A DNA stretch of 64,000 bases, taken from Porticoccaceae bacterium (GTDB lineage: Bacteria; Pseudomonadota; Gammaproteobacteria; Pseudomonadales; Porticoccaceae). Both the position numbers and the translations under genes were made by a program. Positions 54,767 through 64,000 of the stretch are shown in pieces. The notes below the pieces were generated by a model that searched no databases, was not told where the DNA came from, and saw nothing but the letters and a program-made list of their open reading frames with translations. The stretch spans positions 51,646 to 115,645 of the forward strand of contig CACETF010000007.1 of the NCBI GenBank assembly GCA_902562425.1, read 5' to 3'. Every line of letters begins with the position of its first letter. Position 1 is the first letter of the stretch.

Positions 54767-56248
54767 ATGCCACAATTTGTTTTATCAACATTTTTAGCTT
54801 TTTTAATTTATCTTAGCATAGTGTTGGGTATTGGATTCTATGCATACCTTAAGACGCGCACTGCTGGGGATTTCCTGCTTGGGGGCAGGCAACTTGGACC
54901 ATCGGTATCTGCTATTAGTGCTGCTGCTTCTGATATGAGTGGTTGGGTACTACTGGGATTGCCGGGTTACGCTTATGTTGCGGGGTTAGAGGCATTTTGG
55001 ATTTCTATCGGTCTGGTCGTGGGCTTGGCAGCAAACTGGTTTCTGGTTGCAAAACGTCTTCGGATCATTAGTTTTCAACTCCAAAATACATTAACAATTC
55101 CTACATATTTACAGCGGCGCTTTGCAGACCCTAAACCTTGGTTAAGAGTGATTTCATCACTGAGCATTTTGCTTTTTTTCCTATTTTATGTAGCTGCTGG
55201 CTTAATTGCGGGCGGCAAACTTTTCACCGAAGTATTTGGTATTGACTATGAAATTGCCGTAGTGGCCAGTGTCGCAATTATTCTTGTCTACACACTTTTT
55301 GGGGGATTTCTAGCAGTATCATGGACCGATGTTTTTCAAGGGATATTGATATTAGTGGCTTTATTTTTAGTACCGATGCTCATATTTAAAAAAGCGGGCA
55401 GCTTTGAATCTCTTGTTGATGGCATTTCCGATAAGAACATCTATCTGCTGAATATTTTTATTTCTACGGATGGCGAGCAGCTTAGTTTTATAGCTATTGC
55501 AAGCGCAATGGCATGGGGTTTGGGCTATTTTGGACAGCCTCATATATTAGCGCGTTTTAAAGCGATTGAGTCCCCGAGGTATGTGCGCAGAGCTGCTTTT
55601 ATAGGCGTTTTATGGGCATTTTCGTGCTATTTTTTGGCTATTGCAGTTGGGTTAAGTGGTATTTTTATCATAGAACAACCCCTAGAAGATTCAGAAAAAG
55701 TGTTTATTACCCTAACAAAACTCATGTTTGATCCGCTAGTTGCAGGAGCCCTCCTAGCCACAATCCTTGCTGCAATCATGAGTACAGTGGATTCACAGTT
55801 ATTAGTGTGCTCCGCGTCTTTGGCGGAGGATCTTTATCCTCTTATTAGCAACCGGAAGTTAGTTGGCGATGACCGGTTGAAAATCGCTAGAATTGCGGTG
55901 GTCGTTCTAGCACTCATGGGGACTGGTATTGCCATGAATCCAGAAAGTAAGGTGTTAGATGTCGTTTCTTATGCTTGGGCTGGACTCGGAGCTTCATTGG
56001 GACCAGCTGTGCTTGTAAGTTTATATTCGAGGCGGATGACATCGACTGGTGCAATTTTTGGAGTAGTAGTGGGTGGACTAACAGTAATTATCTGGTCTCG
56101 ACTGTCCGGAGGCATATTTGATTTTTATTCATTGTTGCCCGGATTCTTCTTGTCATTAATAGCTATAGGTGTTGGGAGCGCATTAACTCAAAGAAAAATA
56201 TCGACCACGATGGTTGATCGTTACGCGGAAATTTGCGAGGAGTTTTAA
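54767..56248 (+). CDS. putP: Sodium/proline symporter
   Basis: A 493-residue member of the sodium:solute symporter family with about 13 membrane segments. The segment LGGRQLGPSVSAISAAASDMSGWVLLGLPGYAY matches PutP, including the Ser/Asp residues of the sodium site in TM2. TKLMFDPLVAGALLATILAAIMSTVDSQLLVCSA (about residues 330-360) is the conserved TM9 region. It imports proline with Na+ for nutrition or osmotic balance. No putA gene is adjacent. It starts with ATG at 54767 in an AT-rich leader just after the ttcA remnant, and is convergent with argS. Confidence 0.93.
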   Translation: MPQFVLSTFLAFLIYLSIVLGIGFYAYLKTRTAGDFLLGGRQLGPSVSAISAAASDMSGWVLLGLPGYAYVAGLEAFWISIGLVVGLAANWFLVAKRLRIISFQLQNTLTIPTYLQRRFADPKPWLRVISSLSILLFFLFYVAAGLIAGGKLFTEVFGIDYEIAVVASVAIILVYTLFGGFLAVSWTDVFQGILILVALFLVPMLIFKKAGSFESLVDGISDKNIYLLNIFISTDGEQLSFIAIASAMAWGLGYFGQPHILARFKAIESPRYVRRAAFIGVLWAFSCYFLAIAVGLSGIFIIEQPLEDSEKVFITLTKLMFDPLVAGALLATILAAIMSTVDSQLLVCSASLAEDLYPLISNRKLVGDDRLKIARIAVVVLALMGTGIAMNPESKVLDVVSYAWAGLGASLGPAVLVSLYSRRMTSTGAIFGVVVGGLTVIIWSRLSGGIFDFYSLLPGFFLSLIAIGVGSALTQRKISTTMVDRYAEICEEF

Positions 56249-56283
56249 GGCAATCTTTATGTCTAATCACCTCCGCTATAAAG

Positions 56284-58011
56284 TTACATTTTTTCTGTTA
56301 TCTCGATGCCCAGTAAGTCAAGTCCGGTACAAATAGTCTCCCCGGTTTTTGAACAAAGCGTGAGCCTACTTTGGCATGTTTCGACCGCTACAGTAGATTT
56401 TAAAATGGGACACTTTTCATAAAAAGACATAAATGCACCAGCTAGTTCGTAAAGATAGTTGCAAAGCAAATGCGGTAGAGAGTCTTGCGCCACCTGCTCT
56501 AAGACTTCATTGAACTGGAGGATTTTTAGGCACAAATTTTTCTCTTCATCATTATTGACGATTACTTCCTCAGAGTAGTTAGTCATGTCAACTTTGGCAC
56601 GCTTAAAAATGCTACAAATTCTGGTGTAGGCGTATTGAAGATAAGGACCTGTATTTCCGTTAAGGGACAACATTAAGTCCCAGTTGAATACATAGTCTGT
56701 TGATCGATGCTTGCTAAGATCTGCATATTTAATTGCACCGATCCCCACTTTTTTTGAGATTTTTAAGATTTCATTTTCATTAAGTTTGGGATTTTTTATT
56801 GCGATTAAATCTGCAGCGCGTTCAATTGCCTCGTCGATTAAATTTTCTAATTTAACCGTGCCACCGGTACGCGTTTTAAATGGTTTACCATCCTCAGCCA
56901 TCATTGTTCCAAAAGAATGGTGCTCTAAGCTTACTTCATCTGAAACAAGTGCGGCAAGTTTCCCGGCGCTAAACACTTGCTTCATATGAAGCGCTTGTCG
57001 TGCATCAATGAAATATAGTATTCGGTCAGCTTTTAGTACTTTTGCACGATGTTCAAGAGCTGCTAAATCAGTGGTTGCATAAAGATAGCCGCCATCTGAC
57101 TTGCGGATTATCATTGCCGACGCACGACCATTTTTGTCGGATAGATCATCAAGGAATATGACTTTTGCTCCCTGATCATTTACTGCGATCCCCGATCGAC
57201 TTAGTCTTGAAACTAGTTCTTCAAGTTGATGATTATAAGAACTCTCTGCCTTGATATCCTCTTTTTTCAAGCTAACATTGAGTCGTTGATAAATATTAAG
57301 GTTATGTTGGACAGATACGTCGATAAAATGTTGCCACAAGCGAATGCAATGCTGGTCTCCTGCTTGCAGACGAACAACATATTTTCGTGCTTGATCAGCG
57401 AAAGCGCTGTCAGAATCAAATCTAGTTTTGGCCCGTTGATAAAATTTTTCAAGATCGTCTAATAAAAACTCGTCGGTTTCGCCGCTGATCGTGTGGTACT
57501 CTAATTCTGCAATCAACATACCGAATTGAGTACCCCAATCTCCCATGTGATTTTGCCGGATAACTTTGTTTCCGAGGTACTCATGGATCCTTGCTATGCA
57601 GTCACCAATAATAGTTGAGCGCAGGTGTCCGACGTGCATCTCTTTTGCTAGGTTTGGCCCTGAGTAATCAATCACGACTGTTTTAGGCACTCCGTTTGAT
57701 GGCTTCTTTACATCGTTCTCTGCAAGTTGTCTAGCGATAAAGACCTTGTTTAGATGAAAGTTTATAAAGCCAGGTCCAGCGACTTCGGCTAAGTCCACCA
57801 AATCTGAAAGGTCGGCAGCGGCCAATATTTTTTTTGCTAGTTGTCTTGGATTTTCACCAGCTAATTTTGCAGCCCTCATCACTCCGTTTGCTTGATAGTC
57901 TCCAAATTCTGGTCTGACACTTAGCCTTATCAACGGAGAGGTTTCGGGCGGAAGACCGAGTCCTATCATCGTGGTTGAAAGCCGCTTTTCGAAAATATTT
58001 TTGATTGACAT
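56284..58011 (-). CDS. argS: Arginyl-tRNA synthetase
   Basis: A 575-residue class I synthetase. The HIGH-like site is in GPNLAKEMHVGHLRSTIIGD near residue 120; the second signature is degenerate (GKPFKTRTGG in place of KMSKS), which is usual for ArgRS. The N-terminal Add-1 domain (residues ~1-105) and the C-terminal anticodon-binding domain with GNTGPYLQYAYTRICSIFKRA are complete. It charges tRNA-Arg with arginine. The length is within the family range. The ATG at 58011 opens into a ~230 bp region upstream of oadG. Confidence 0.97.
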   Translation of the reverse strand: MSIKNIFEKRLSTTMIGLGLPPETSPLIRLSVRPEFGDYQANGVMRAAKLAGENPRQLAKKILAAADLSDLVDLAEVAGPGFINFHLNKVFIARQLAENDVKKPSNGVPKTVVIDYSGPNLAKEMHVGHLRSTIIGDCIARIHEYLGNKVIRQNHMGDWGTQFGMLIAELEYHTISGETDEFLLDDLEKFYQRAKTRFDSDSAFADQARKYVVRLQAGDQHCIRLWQHFIDVSVQHNLNIYQRLNVSLKKEDIKAESSYNHQLEELVSRLSRSGIAVNDQGAKVIFLDDLSDKNGRASAMIIRKSDGGYLYATTDLAALEHRAKVLKADRILYFIDARQALHMKQVFSAGKLAALVSDEVSLEHHSFGTMMAEDGKPFKTRTGGTVKLENLIDEAIERAADLIAIKNPKLNENEILKISKKVGIGAIKYADLSKHRSTDYVFNWDLMLSLNGNTGPYLQYAYTRICSIFKRAKVDMTNYSEEVIVNNDEEKNLCLKILQFNEVLEQVAQDSLPHLLCNYLYELAGAFMSFYEKCPILKSTVAVETCQSRLTLCSKTGETICTGLDLLGIEITEKM

Positions 58012-58242
58012 AAAAAAGTAGTTTTTAGAAATCCCAACAAATTGTAAATTCAGAGGCGATTAAAGCAAAGGAAAAACCGTCGAGTGATAAATAATTTAAT
58101 TACACCGTAAGCATGATTGCCATGATAAAAGCTACTTTGCTATTATTAGGTTAGTTTTGGTGCCAGCACTAAAAGTTTTTGTCTTCGTTTGATATGCTTT
58201 TATTCAGTAAAGTATCGATGTATCTGTTTGACAGGAAGGTTT

Positions 58243-58473
58243 ATGCAATCAAATCTAATCGAGCAAGGCTTCGACCTAATGCTGTTTGGCATGGGCACGG
58301 TGTTTGTTTTTCTATTATTGCTAGTTGCAGTGACCGTTTGCATGTCAAAAATGATTAATCATTGGTATCCAGAAGAGAAGGATTTTGTTGAAATAGTTGC
58401 GGAGCAACCTCCCGTAGATCCTCATATCGCTTCGGTGATTCAGGTCGCCATTGATCTTTATCGTGCGAGGTAA
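58243..58473 (+). CDS. oadG: Oxaloacetate decarboxylase, gamma subunit
   Basis: A 76-residue membrane anchor. The ATG at 58243 is used because AGGAAGG lies just before it; the longer frame from 58189 has no support. One membrane helix (LMLFGMGTVFVFLLLLVAVTVCMSKMI) is followed by a short cytoplasmic tail ending IASVIQVAIDLYRAR, as in known OadG. It holds the alpha subunit to the membrane beta subunit and promotes assembly. It is the first gene of oadGAB. Confidence 0.92.
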   Translation: MQSNLIEQGFDLMLFGMGTVFVFLLLLVAVTVCMSKMINHWYPEEKDFVEIVAEQPPVDPHIASVIQVAIDLYRAR

Positions 58474-58526
58474 ATCAGTCTCTAGTTTTGGCCTCAAACT
58501 AACCCAATATAATGAGGGAAAGTAAT

Positions 58527-60311
58527 ATGTCTGGGAATTTAAAGCCCTTAGGGATTACTGAAGTAGTACTGAGGGATGCTCATCAGTCTTTGTTTGCGAC
58601 TAGAATGCGCATTGACGACATGTTGCCCATTGCCGAGAAACTAGATCAAATAGGATACTGGTCTGTCGAATCTTGGGGTGGGGCCACATTCGATGCATGT
58701 ATTCGCTATTTGGGGGAGGACCCTTGGGATCGAATTAGGGAAATAAAAAGGGCAATGCCCAAAACTCCCCAGCAAATGCTATTTCGTGGGCAGAATATTT
58801 TGGGGTATCGCCATTATGCTGACGACGTCGTCGAGAGGTTCGTGGAGCGGGCAGCCACAAATGGGATTGATGTATTTCGCGTTTTTGATGCGATGAATGA
58901 CATGCGTAACCTCAGAACTGCCCTCGGCGCGGTAAAAAAAGTGGGCAAGCATGCACAAGGGACTATTTCTTATACTGTTAGCCCGGTACATACTCTAGAT
59001 CTTTGGGTTGATCTTGCCAAATCTCTTGAGGATATGGGTGCGGATTCAATATGCATAAAAGATATGGCGGGATTATTAACCCCATATGTGGGACACGAAC
59101 TAGTAACGCGGATAAGGAGTTCCGTGGCTATTCCTCTGCAATTGCATGCACATGCAACTACTGGGCTTTCTACAAGCACAATTATGAAATGTGTGGAGGC
59201 GGGTATCGACAATGTTGATACTGCAATTTCATCGATGTCTATGACCTATGGGCACTCACCAACTGAGTCTGTCGTGTCTATTTTTAGTGGTCAAGATCGT
59301 GACACTGGTCTAGATATTGATCAGTTGGAAAACATAGCAGCGTATTTTAGAGAAGTGCGAAAAAAATATGTGCAGTTTGAAGGCTCTTTAAGGGGAGTTG
59401 ATTCACGAATACTGGTTGCACAGGTGCCCGGTGGCATGTTGACCAACATGGAAAGCCAACTGAAGGAGCAAGGTGCAGCTAATCGATTAGATGAGGTTCT
59501 CGCCGAAATTCCTTCAGTTAGAAAGGAGCTGGGATTTATCCCGCTCGTTACACCCACCTCGCAGATCGTTGGAACTCAGGCGGTTTTGAATGTGCTCACA
59601 GGTGAACGCTACAAATCTATAAGTAAAGAAACGAGCGGTGTCTTGAGGGGTGAATACGGCGCCACTCCCGCACAAGTTGATAAAGAATTACAGGAAAGAG
59701 TACTTGATATAGATGAACAACCAATAACTTGCCGGCCGGCAGACCTAATTGAATCAGAACTCTCGGAGTTGAGTGAGGAACTTTTTCAGTTATCCAAAAT
59801 GCATCAATTCAGTTTAACTCCTGAAGAGGAGGGTATTGATGACGTTTTGACTTATGCCCTGTTTCCTCAAGTAGGCTTAAATTTCTTGAAAAATCGGGGT
59901 GATGCCAGCTTCTTTGAGCCTGTGCCGACGGGAGGGGCTACTTCTACTAACGCAAACGAAGAGGCAATTTATACTGTCGAAGTGGAGAATCAATCATACG
60001 TAGTGAGAGTGGCGCCGGGAGGAGATATTTCTGCAATAGGACCTGTCGGGGAAGGCTTAGGGGAAAAACCACTATCTTTACCTAAAGATCCGCAGAAAGG
60101 CGAAGTGCTTAAAGCACCGCTGGCAGGGACTGTAGTAAAAGTTCTTGTGAGCTCTGGAAATGTTGTTAAAAAGGGAGATCCGGTGCTAATTCTTGAAGCT
60201 ATGAAAATGGAAACTCAAGTTAGCGCCCCGCGTAATGGTAATGTTGCCGAGATCCATGTGCGATCAGGGGACAGCATATCGGTTGGTGATTCTTTGGTCA
60301 GTTTAATCTAG
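58527..60311 (+). CDS. oadA: Oxaloacetate decarboxylase, alpha subunit (biotin-carrying)
   Basis: About 594 residues from the ATG at 58527 (GAGGG upstream; a start five codons earlier is less likely). The carboxyltransferase TIM barrel opens with [19 protein letters not shown] and contains the active-site lysine region [14 protein letters not shown] and the metal histidines in [10 protein letters not shown]. The C-terminal biotinyl domain has the biotin lysine in EAMKMETQ, close to residue 560. It moves CO2 from oxaloacetate to biotin, giving pyruvate; OadB then decarboxylates biotin while pumping Na+. The neighbours oadG and oadB decide against a pyruvate carboxylase subunit. Confidence 0.96.
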   Translation: MSGNLKPLGITEVVLRDAHQSLFATRMRIDDMLPIAEKLDQIGYWSVESWGGATFDACIRYLGEDPWDRIREIKRAMPKTPQQMLFRGQNILGYRHYADDVVERFVERAATNGIDVFRVFDAMNDMRNLRTALGAVKKVGKHAQGTISYTVSPVHTLDLWVDLAKSLEDMGADSICIKDMAGLLTPYVGHELVTRIRSSVAIPLQLHAHATTGLSTSTIMKCVEAGIDNVDTAISSMSMTYGHSPTESVVSIFSGQDRDTGLDIDQLENIAAYFREVRKKYVQFEGSLRGVDSRILVAQVPGGMLTNMESQLKEQGAANRLDEVLAEIPSVRKELGFIPLVTPTSQIVGTQAVLNVLTGERYKSISKETSGVLRGEYGATPAQVDKELQERVLDIDEQPITCRPADLIESELSELSEELFQLSKMHQFSLTPEEEGIDDVLTYALFPQVGLNFLKNRGDASFFEPVPTGGATSTNANEEAIYTVEVENQSYVVRVAPGGDISAIGPVGEGLGEKPLSLPKDPQKGEVLKAPLAGTVVKVLVSSGNVVKKGDPVLILEAMKMETQVSAPRNGNVAEIHVRSGDSISVGDSLVSLI

Positions 60312-60320
60312 GGCCGTAAT

Positions 60321-61493
60321 ATGAACAATTTGACAAATCTCCTCGCTAGTTCCGGCTTTATGCAGATAGAGGCTGGAATGCTGGTCATGATTTTCGTTGG
60401 TGTTCTGCTCCTCTACCTTGCTATTAGCCATAAATTCGAACCCCTTCTACTTCTACCGATAGGATTTGGTACCGTCCTCATAAATATTCCGGGAGCTGGA
60501 TTCGGCGCACCCCCAATCGTGGATGCCATGGGACAAATTGTTAGCCCGGGAGGCTTGCTTTTTTATGTTTATGAAGGTGGAATTGCAACTGGATTATTTC
60601 CTCTAATTATCTTCATGGGCGTAGGTGCTATGACTGACTTTGCACCACTTCTATCAAATCCAAAGACACTTTTACTAGGAGCTGCTGCCCAAGTAGGGAT
60701 TTTTTCAACGGTACTTGGTGCTGTTGCTCTCGGACATTATGGCTTACTCGACTTCAGCTTAAGAGACGCCGCCTCTATTGGAATAATTGGAGGCGCGGAT
60801 GGCCCCACGGCAATTTTTGTGGCAAGTAAACTTTCACCGGATCTTCTTGGTGCCGTAGCAGTTGCTGCATACTCATATATGGCACTCGTTCCTATCATTC
60901 AACCCCCCATTATGAGAGCTTTGACGACTAGGGAGGAACGAGTTATCGTGATGCAACAGTTAAGGAAGGTCTCGCGCATTGAACTAATTACCTTCCCTTT
61001 GATGCTACTCATGATGGTTGGCATGTTGTTGCCGGATGCGGCCCCATTGCTTGGAATGTTCTGTTTCGGGAACTTAATGCGGGAATGCGGCGTTGTTGAT
61101 CGGTTGAGTGATACCACGCAGAACGCACTTATTAATACGGTTACCATCTTCTTGGGATTGGGTGTTGGTTCAAAAATGAGTTCAGATAAGTTTTTAAACA
61201 TAGAAACACTAGGAATTTTAGCCCTAGGTGCGGTTGCTTTTTGTATTGGCACCGCGGCTGGTGTTTTGATGGCTAAACTGATGAACACTTTTTCGCGACA
61301 TAAAATTAATCCTTTAATTGGAGCTGCTGGAGTCTCCGCTGTTCCTATGGCAGCGAGGGTTTCTAATCGAGTCGGTCTCGAGGCAAACCCCAATAATTAT
61401 CTTTTGATGCACGCGATGGGTCCTAATGTGGCAGGCGTGATTGGTTCTGCTGTGGCAGCTGGAGTGATGATTAACTTGGTCTCAGGTTCATAA
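60321..61493 (+). CDS. oadB: Oxaloacetate decarboxylase, beta subunit (Na+ pump)
   Basis: A 390-residue membrane protein of about ten membrane segments. Signatures for the sodium and carboxybiotin path are present: [55 protein letters not shown] with the essential Asp, and [19 protein letters not shown]. It couples decarboxylation of carboxybiotin to export of Na+ from the cell, supporting a sodium-based energy economy usual in marine bacteria and useful with the Na+ symporter PutP nearby. The gap to oadA is nine bases. Confidence 0.97.
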   Translation: MNNLTNLLASSGFMQIEAGMLVMIFVGVLLLYLAISHKFEPLLLLPIGFGTVLINIPGAGFGAPPIVDAMGQIVSPGGLLFYVYEGGIATGLFPLIIFMGVGAMTDFAPLLSNPKTLLLGAAAQVGIFSTVLGAVALGHYGLLDFSLRDAASIGIIGGADGPTAIFVASKLSPDLLGAVAVAAYSYMALVPIIQPPIMRALTTREERVIVMQQLRKVSRIELITFPLMLLMMVGMLLPDAAPLLGMFCFGNLMRECGVVDRLSDTTQNALINTVTIFLGLGVGSKMSSDKFLNIETLGILALGAVAFCIGTAAGVLMAKLMNTFSRHKINPLIGAAGVSAVPMAARVSNRVGLEANPNNYLLMHAMGPNVAGVIGSAVAAGVMINLVSGS

Positions 61494-61496
61494 CCG

Positions 61497-61808
61497 ATGG
61501 GGCCGATCGAACAAAGCATCCTAAGTGCACTTGCAGTCTTAAAGCCTCATTTTTTGGATTTACGCAATGAAAGTTTTTTACACTCTGTTCCAAAACACTC
61601 AGAAACTCATTTTAAGCTTACAATTGTTAGTGATGTGTTCGAGCAGAAAAGGCACGTTCAGAGACATCAGCTGATCTTTGGCCTTTTATCTGATCAACTA
61701 TCAGGTCCCGTCCATGCGCTATCAATGACCACTTTAACTTTAGATGAATGGAATCGCGCTAGTAGGGAGATAGTGGAATCCCCCAAGTGCATGAGCGGAA
61801 GCTCATAG
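61497..61808 (+). CDS. BolA family protein
   Basis: A 103-residue BolA-like protein: VSDVFEQKRHVQRHQLIFGLLSDQL contains the FxGxxxVxRHrxVY-type core with the conserved His, and VHALSMTTLTLDEW is the typical end. BolA proteins bind monothiol glutaredoxins and iron-sulfur clusters or act on transcription and cell shape. It begins three bases after oadB stops, so it is likely in the same transcript; a functional link to the decarboxylase is not obvious. Confidence 0.88.
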   Translation: MGPIEQSILSALAVLKPHFLDLRNESFLHSVPKHSETHFKLTIVSDVFEQKRHVQRHQLIFGLLSDQLSGPVHALSMTTLTLDEWNRASREIVESPKCMSGSS

Positions 61809-61995
61809 AAAGCAACCAGCAACTAAGATTTTGTTTTTTTTCAAACATTTCATCGTAATAATTCTCCACTTCAACGATTTACGCTGGTGCTTTACGTCGT
61901 GCTTGCAGACACTTAAAATGATCATAAGTCACTCTGTGCAGGTTATATCTATGCACATGACCGAACAGAATTAAAAAAACAAGTTGGGGGGAATC

Positions 61996-64000
61996 ATGCA
62001 TCAAGCAGCAGTTAATTACATATTTAGCAGAGTGAAATCTGCACTTTTGTCGGGGCATATTTTTGTAATTGTCTCCACCTTTGCCTTTTTGGTAGCTTGC
62101 AGTGGTGACAGTGTTCTAGATAATGTGCCTAGCGAACCTGGTGCTGACGGTGTAGCCCCTCAGTTGATAGAGGTAACTATTTTCAACGCACAAACCCTTG
62201 GCTCAAAGGCTAGTGTCGGTCAACGGGTGCGGCTAGAGTTCGAGGCCGATGAGTCACTGATGACCCCCTCTGTTACAATAGGGGGAGTTGAGGCAACGCT
62301 CGCTACCGGAAATGCACGGAACTGGATATTTGATAGGACGATGGGGGCAACCGACGTTGACGTTGATGCTATACCTTTCTCAATATCTTTTTCGGATCCT
62401 AGTGGAGAGGTCGGTGTGCCAGTGAATAACACTACCGATGGGAGCAGTGTTAGATATTGTGCCGATGGGTGTCCCATTGTGAGTGAGGTGGACCCTCTCG
62501 TCGGGTATTGGAAACTTGCTCCCGAGGCCGCCGCGATGGCAATTGGTCCCAGTGAGGGAAGTACGGAGTGGTGGTCAAACGGTGAGGCTGACGTGGCCGG
62601 AGCCCGCGCTTGTATGTTTGATGACTTGGTGTATTTTGGCGCAGATGGATCATTCAGCCAAACGCTGGGAGATGAGACATTCCTTGAGGCTTTTCAGGGA
62701 GGAACTGAGAACTGTGGTGCTCCCGTGTATCCTCATGATGGCAGCTCTTCTGCGACCTATACAACGGAGAAATCATCATCAGGAGCTACCCAAACCATCA
62801 CACTTCAAGGCGTTGGCGCCCACCTCGGGCTGCCAAGAATAGCCAATGGCATTGATCTTGCCGCGCCGAGCGATGCACCTGCTTCGATTACTTACAACGT
62901 TAGCTTGCTTGCTGAGGACGGCAGTAGGATGGTTGTAACTATTGAGTCGGGAAGTGGCTGGTGGCAATTCGTCTATGTAAAACAGCCGATGTCACCCATT
63001 GTTGGACACTGGAAGCTGGCCCCAACGGCTGGTGCTATGGCGATTGGCCCTGTTGCTGGCAGTACCGAGTGGTGGTCGAATGGAGAGGCTGATGTGTCGG
63101 GTGCAAGAGCATGCATCTTTGATGATGTATATACCTTTGGCGCTGATGGGACTTTCACACAGTCCGTGGGACATGAAACATTTTTGGAGACTTGGCAGGG
63201 AGCTGCCTCTGAGGGATGCGGCACACCCATCGCTCCGCATGATGGCTCTGCATCCGCAACGTGGAGTGAGGTTGCGGCCTCAGGAGATACCTTGGGTACA
63301 GTTACTATTGAGGGCGTGGGAGCCCACATGGGGCTGGCAAGGATAGCGAATGGTATAGATCTCCTTGCTCCGGTGGATGCGCCAGCATCGGTTACTTATG
63401 ATGTGGCGCTGCTATCGGAAGACGGAAACAATCTCACATTACAAATTGAGTCTGGTTCAGGATGGTGGCAGTTTAAGTTCGTCAAGTATCAGCCATCGCT
63501 ATTAGTAGGCGACTGGAGTCTTGCTCCAACCGCCGCCGCTCTCGCGATAGGCCCAACAGCAGGCAGCACGGAGTGGTGGTCAAACGGTGAGGCTGACGTA
63601 GCAGGGGCCCGAGCGTGTATGTTCGATGATGTGGTCACTTTTGGTATTGACGGCACCTTTTCACAGGACCTCGGAGACGATACTTTCTTAGAGGCATTTC
63701 AGGGGGGCTCCGAAAATTGTGGGGCAGCGGTTGCCCCGCATGATGGCACCGCACTGGCCACTTGGAGCGAGGTTCGGGGCTCCGGGGATACTTCAGGTAC
63801 TCTGACTATCTCCGGGGTGGGCGCCCATTTGGGGTTGCCGAGGATAGCAAATGGTATCGACTTATCGGCACCGGCAGATGCGCCGAATAGTATAACTTAT
63901 GATATTGCACTGTTATCCGAAGATGGGAAAAATCTGACTGTGCAGATCGAGTCTGGATCTGGTTGGTGGCAGTACAAATACGTAAAAGTTGGTTCGACAG
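61996..64000 (+). CDS. Large lipoprotein with three tandem ~167-residue repeats, 3' end outside window
   Basis: The frame starts at ATG 61996 after GGGGGG and runs off the right edge (668 codons seen). A lipoprotein signal ends at Cys35 (FLVACSGD). Residues ~53-155 look like a bacterial Ig-like module (VTIFNAQTLGSKASVGQRV...). Then come three near-identical domains beginning at nucleotides 62497, 62998 and 63502, each with VG-x-W-x-LAP, STEWWSNGEADV, GARAC, FDD and SGSGWWQ. Similar Trp-rich lipocalin-like repeats accompany secreted laminarinases and binding proteins of marine bacteria, from memory. Carbohydrate binding at the cell surface is likely; whether a catalytic domain follows cannot be seen. 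Confidence 0.8.
   Translation, partial: MHQAAVNYIFSRVKSALLSGHIFVIVSTFAFLVACSGDSVLDNVPSEPGADGVAPQLIEVTIFNAQTLGSKASVGQRVRLEFEADESLMTPSVTIGGVEATLATGNARNWIFDRTMGATDVDVDAIPFSISFSDPSGEVGVPVNNTTDGSSVRYCADGCPIVSEVDPLVGYWKLAPEAAAMAIGPSEGSTEWWSNGEADVAGARACMFDDLVYFGADGSFSQTLGDETFLEAFQGGTENCGAPVYPHDGSSSATYTTEKSSSGATQTITLQGVGAHLGLPRIANGIDLAAPSDAPASITYNVSLLAEDGSRMVVTIESGSGWWQFVYVKQPMSPIVGHWKLAPTAGAMAIGPVAGSTEWWSNGEADVSGARACIFDDVYTFGADGTFTQSVGHETFLETWQGAASEGCGTPIAPHDGSASATWSEVAASGDTLGTVTIEGVGAHMGLARIANGIDLLAPVDAPASVTYDVALLSEDGNNLTLQIESGSGWWQFKFVKYQPSLLVGDWSLAPTAAALAIGPTAGSTEWWSNGEADVAGARACMFDDVVTFGIDGTFSQDLGDDTFLEAFQGGSENCGAAVAPHDGTALATWSEVRGSGDTSGTLTISGVGAHLGLPRIANGIDLSAPADAPNSITYDIALLSEDGKNLTVQIESGSGWWQYKYVKVGST
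62497..62982 (+). repeat. Tandem protein repeat, unit 1
   Basis: First of three repeat units inside the lipoprotein, about 162 residues, starting LVGYWKLAPE and ending WWQFVYVK. A five-residue linker joins it to unit 2. Two cysteines (ARAC and ENCG) are conserved in all units and could form a disulfide. Confidence 0.85.
62998..63486 (+). repeat. Tandem protein repeat, unit 2
   Basis: Second unit, starting IVGHWKLAPT and ending WWQFKFVK. It differs from units 1 and 3 mostly at exposed positions (for example WQGAASEGCG in place of FQGG-ENCG), and is the most divergent of the three. Confidence 0.85.
63502..63987 (+). repeat. Tandem protein repeat, unit 3
   Basis: Third unit, starting LVGDWSLAPT and ending WWQYKYVK just before the window edge. 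It shares long nucleotide identity with unit 1 across the STEWWSNGEADVAGARACMF region, consistent with recent duplication or gene conversion. Further units may follow. Confidence 0.85.

Noticed and set aside
56870..56900. Missing KMSKS motif in ArgRS as a sign of inactivity
   Set aside because: Degenerate versions are normal in arginyl-tRNA synthetases; the rest of the protein is complete.
58527..60311. Pyruvate carboxylase subunit B
   Set aside because: Domain order is the same, but the neighbours oadG and oadB identify oxaloacetate decarboxylase alpha.
62483..63346. Overlapping frames on both strands in the repeat lipoprotein
   Set aside because: They recur in each repeat unit as a consequence of the repeated DNA and have no independent signals.

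Overview
The window looks like chromosomal DNA of a marine, low-to-mid GC gammaproteobacterium of the Cellvibrionales/OM60-SAR92 kind. This is inferred from TonB-dependent receptors, a Na+-pumping oxaloacetate decarboxylase (oadGAB), PutP, a BCCT carrier, CmoA/CmoB/SlyX and marine polysaccharide enzymes. No 16S gene is present, so the placement is only an inference.

Layout. 1-3.3 kb: the 5' part of an SMP-30/gluconolactonase gene, an alpha/beta-hydrolase fused to a class III nucleotide cyclase, and an MFS carrier. 3.47-14.96 kb: a tRNA-Asp gene, then an ~11.3 kb integrated element bounded by a 46-bp direct repeat of the 3' part of tRNA-Val, with the intact tRNA-Val and a tyrosine integrase at its right end. 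The element separates two tRNA genes that were probably one Val-Asp operon. Its reverse-strand genes are an integrase, a HEPN protein, a Cas4-like PD-(D/E)XK nuclease, a small membrane protein and five unrecognised proteins, mostly overlapping stop-to-start. Between the two reverse-strand blocks lies a forward cargo: a TonB receptor, a remnant of a second receptor, a beta-propeller phytase lipoprotein and the N-terminal stub of a P4-type integrase.

15-28.4 kb: a CvfB-like S1 protein, a second TonB receptor followed by a TPR-sulfotransferase, purU, a BCCT transporter, a small membrane protein, an SLT-domain lipoprotein, a Baeyer-Villiger-type monooxygenase and a secreted unknown. 29.6-37.7 kb: a polysaccharide locus with a GHL6-like hydrolase, a sulfatase lipoprotein, two GH10 xylanases and a GH32-like enzyme carrying an extra SnoaL-like domain. 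It is followed by tRNA-Arg and a gene-free stretch with two long inverted repeats.

38.8-47.3 kb: cmoB, slyX, an aldehyde dehydrogenase, cmoA, an M16C peptidase and an acyl-CoA dehydrogenase. 47.4-53.7 kb: an Smr protein, then a membrane-lipid/stress operon (CFA-like methyltransferase, DUF6134, lipocalin, FAD amine oxidase, DUF1365, CFA synthase) of the type known from RpoE-ChrR regulons. 53.9-54.6 kb: a clearly decayed ttcA pseudogene. 54.8-64 kb: putP, argS, oadGAB, bolA and the start of a large lipoprotein with three ~167-residue tandem repeats.

The strongest candidates for something undescribed are the tRNA-Val element with its HEPN plus Cas4-like pair and orphan operon, the phytate cassette carried inside it, and the SnoaL-GH32 fusion whose acid/base motif is altered. 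Gene starts were moved from the longest possible reading frame where a ribosome binding site, signal peptide or family length favoured it. Coordinates of RNA genes and repeats were read by eye and could be off by one or two bases.
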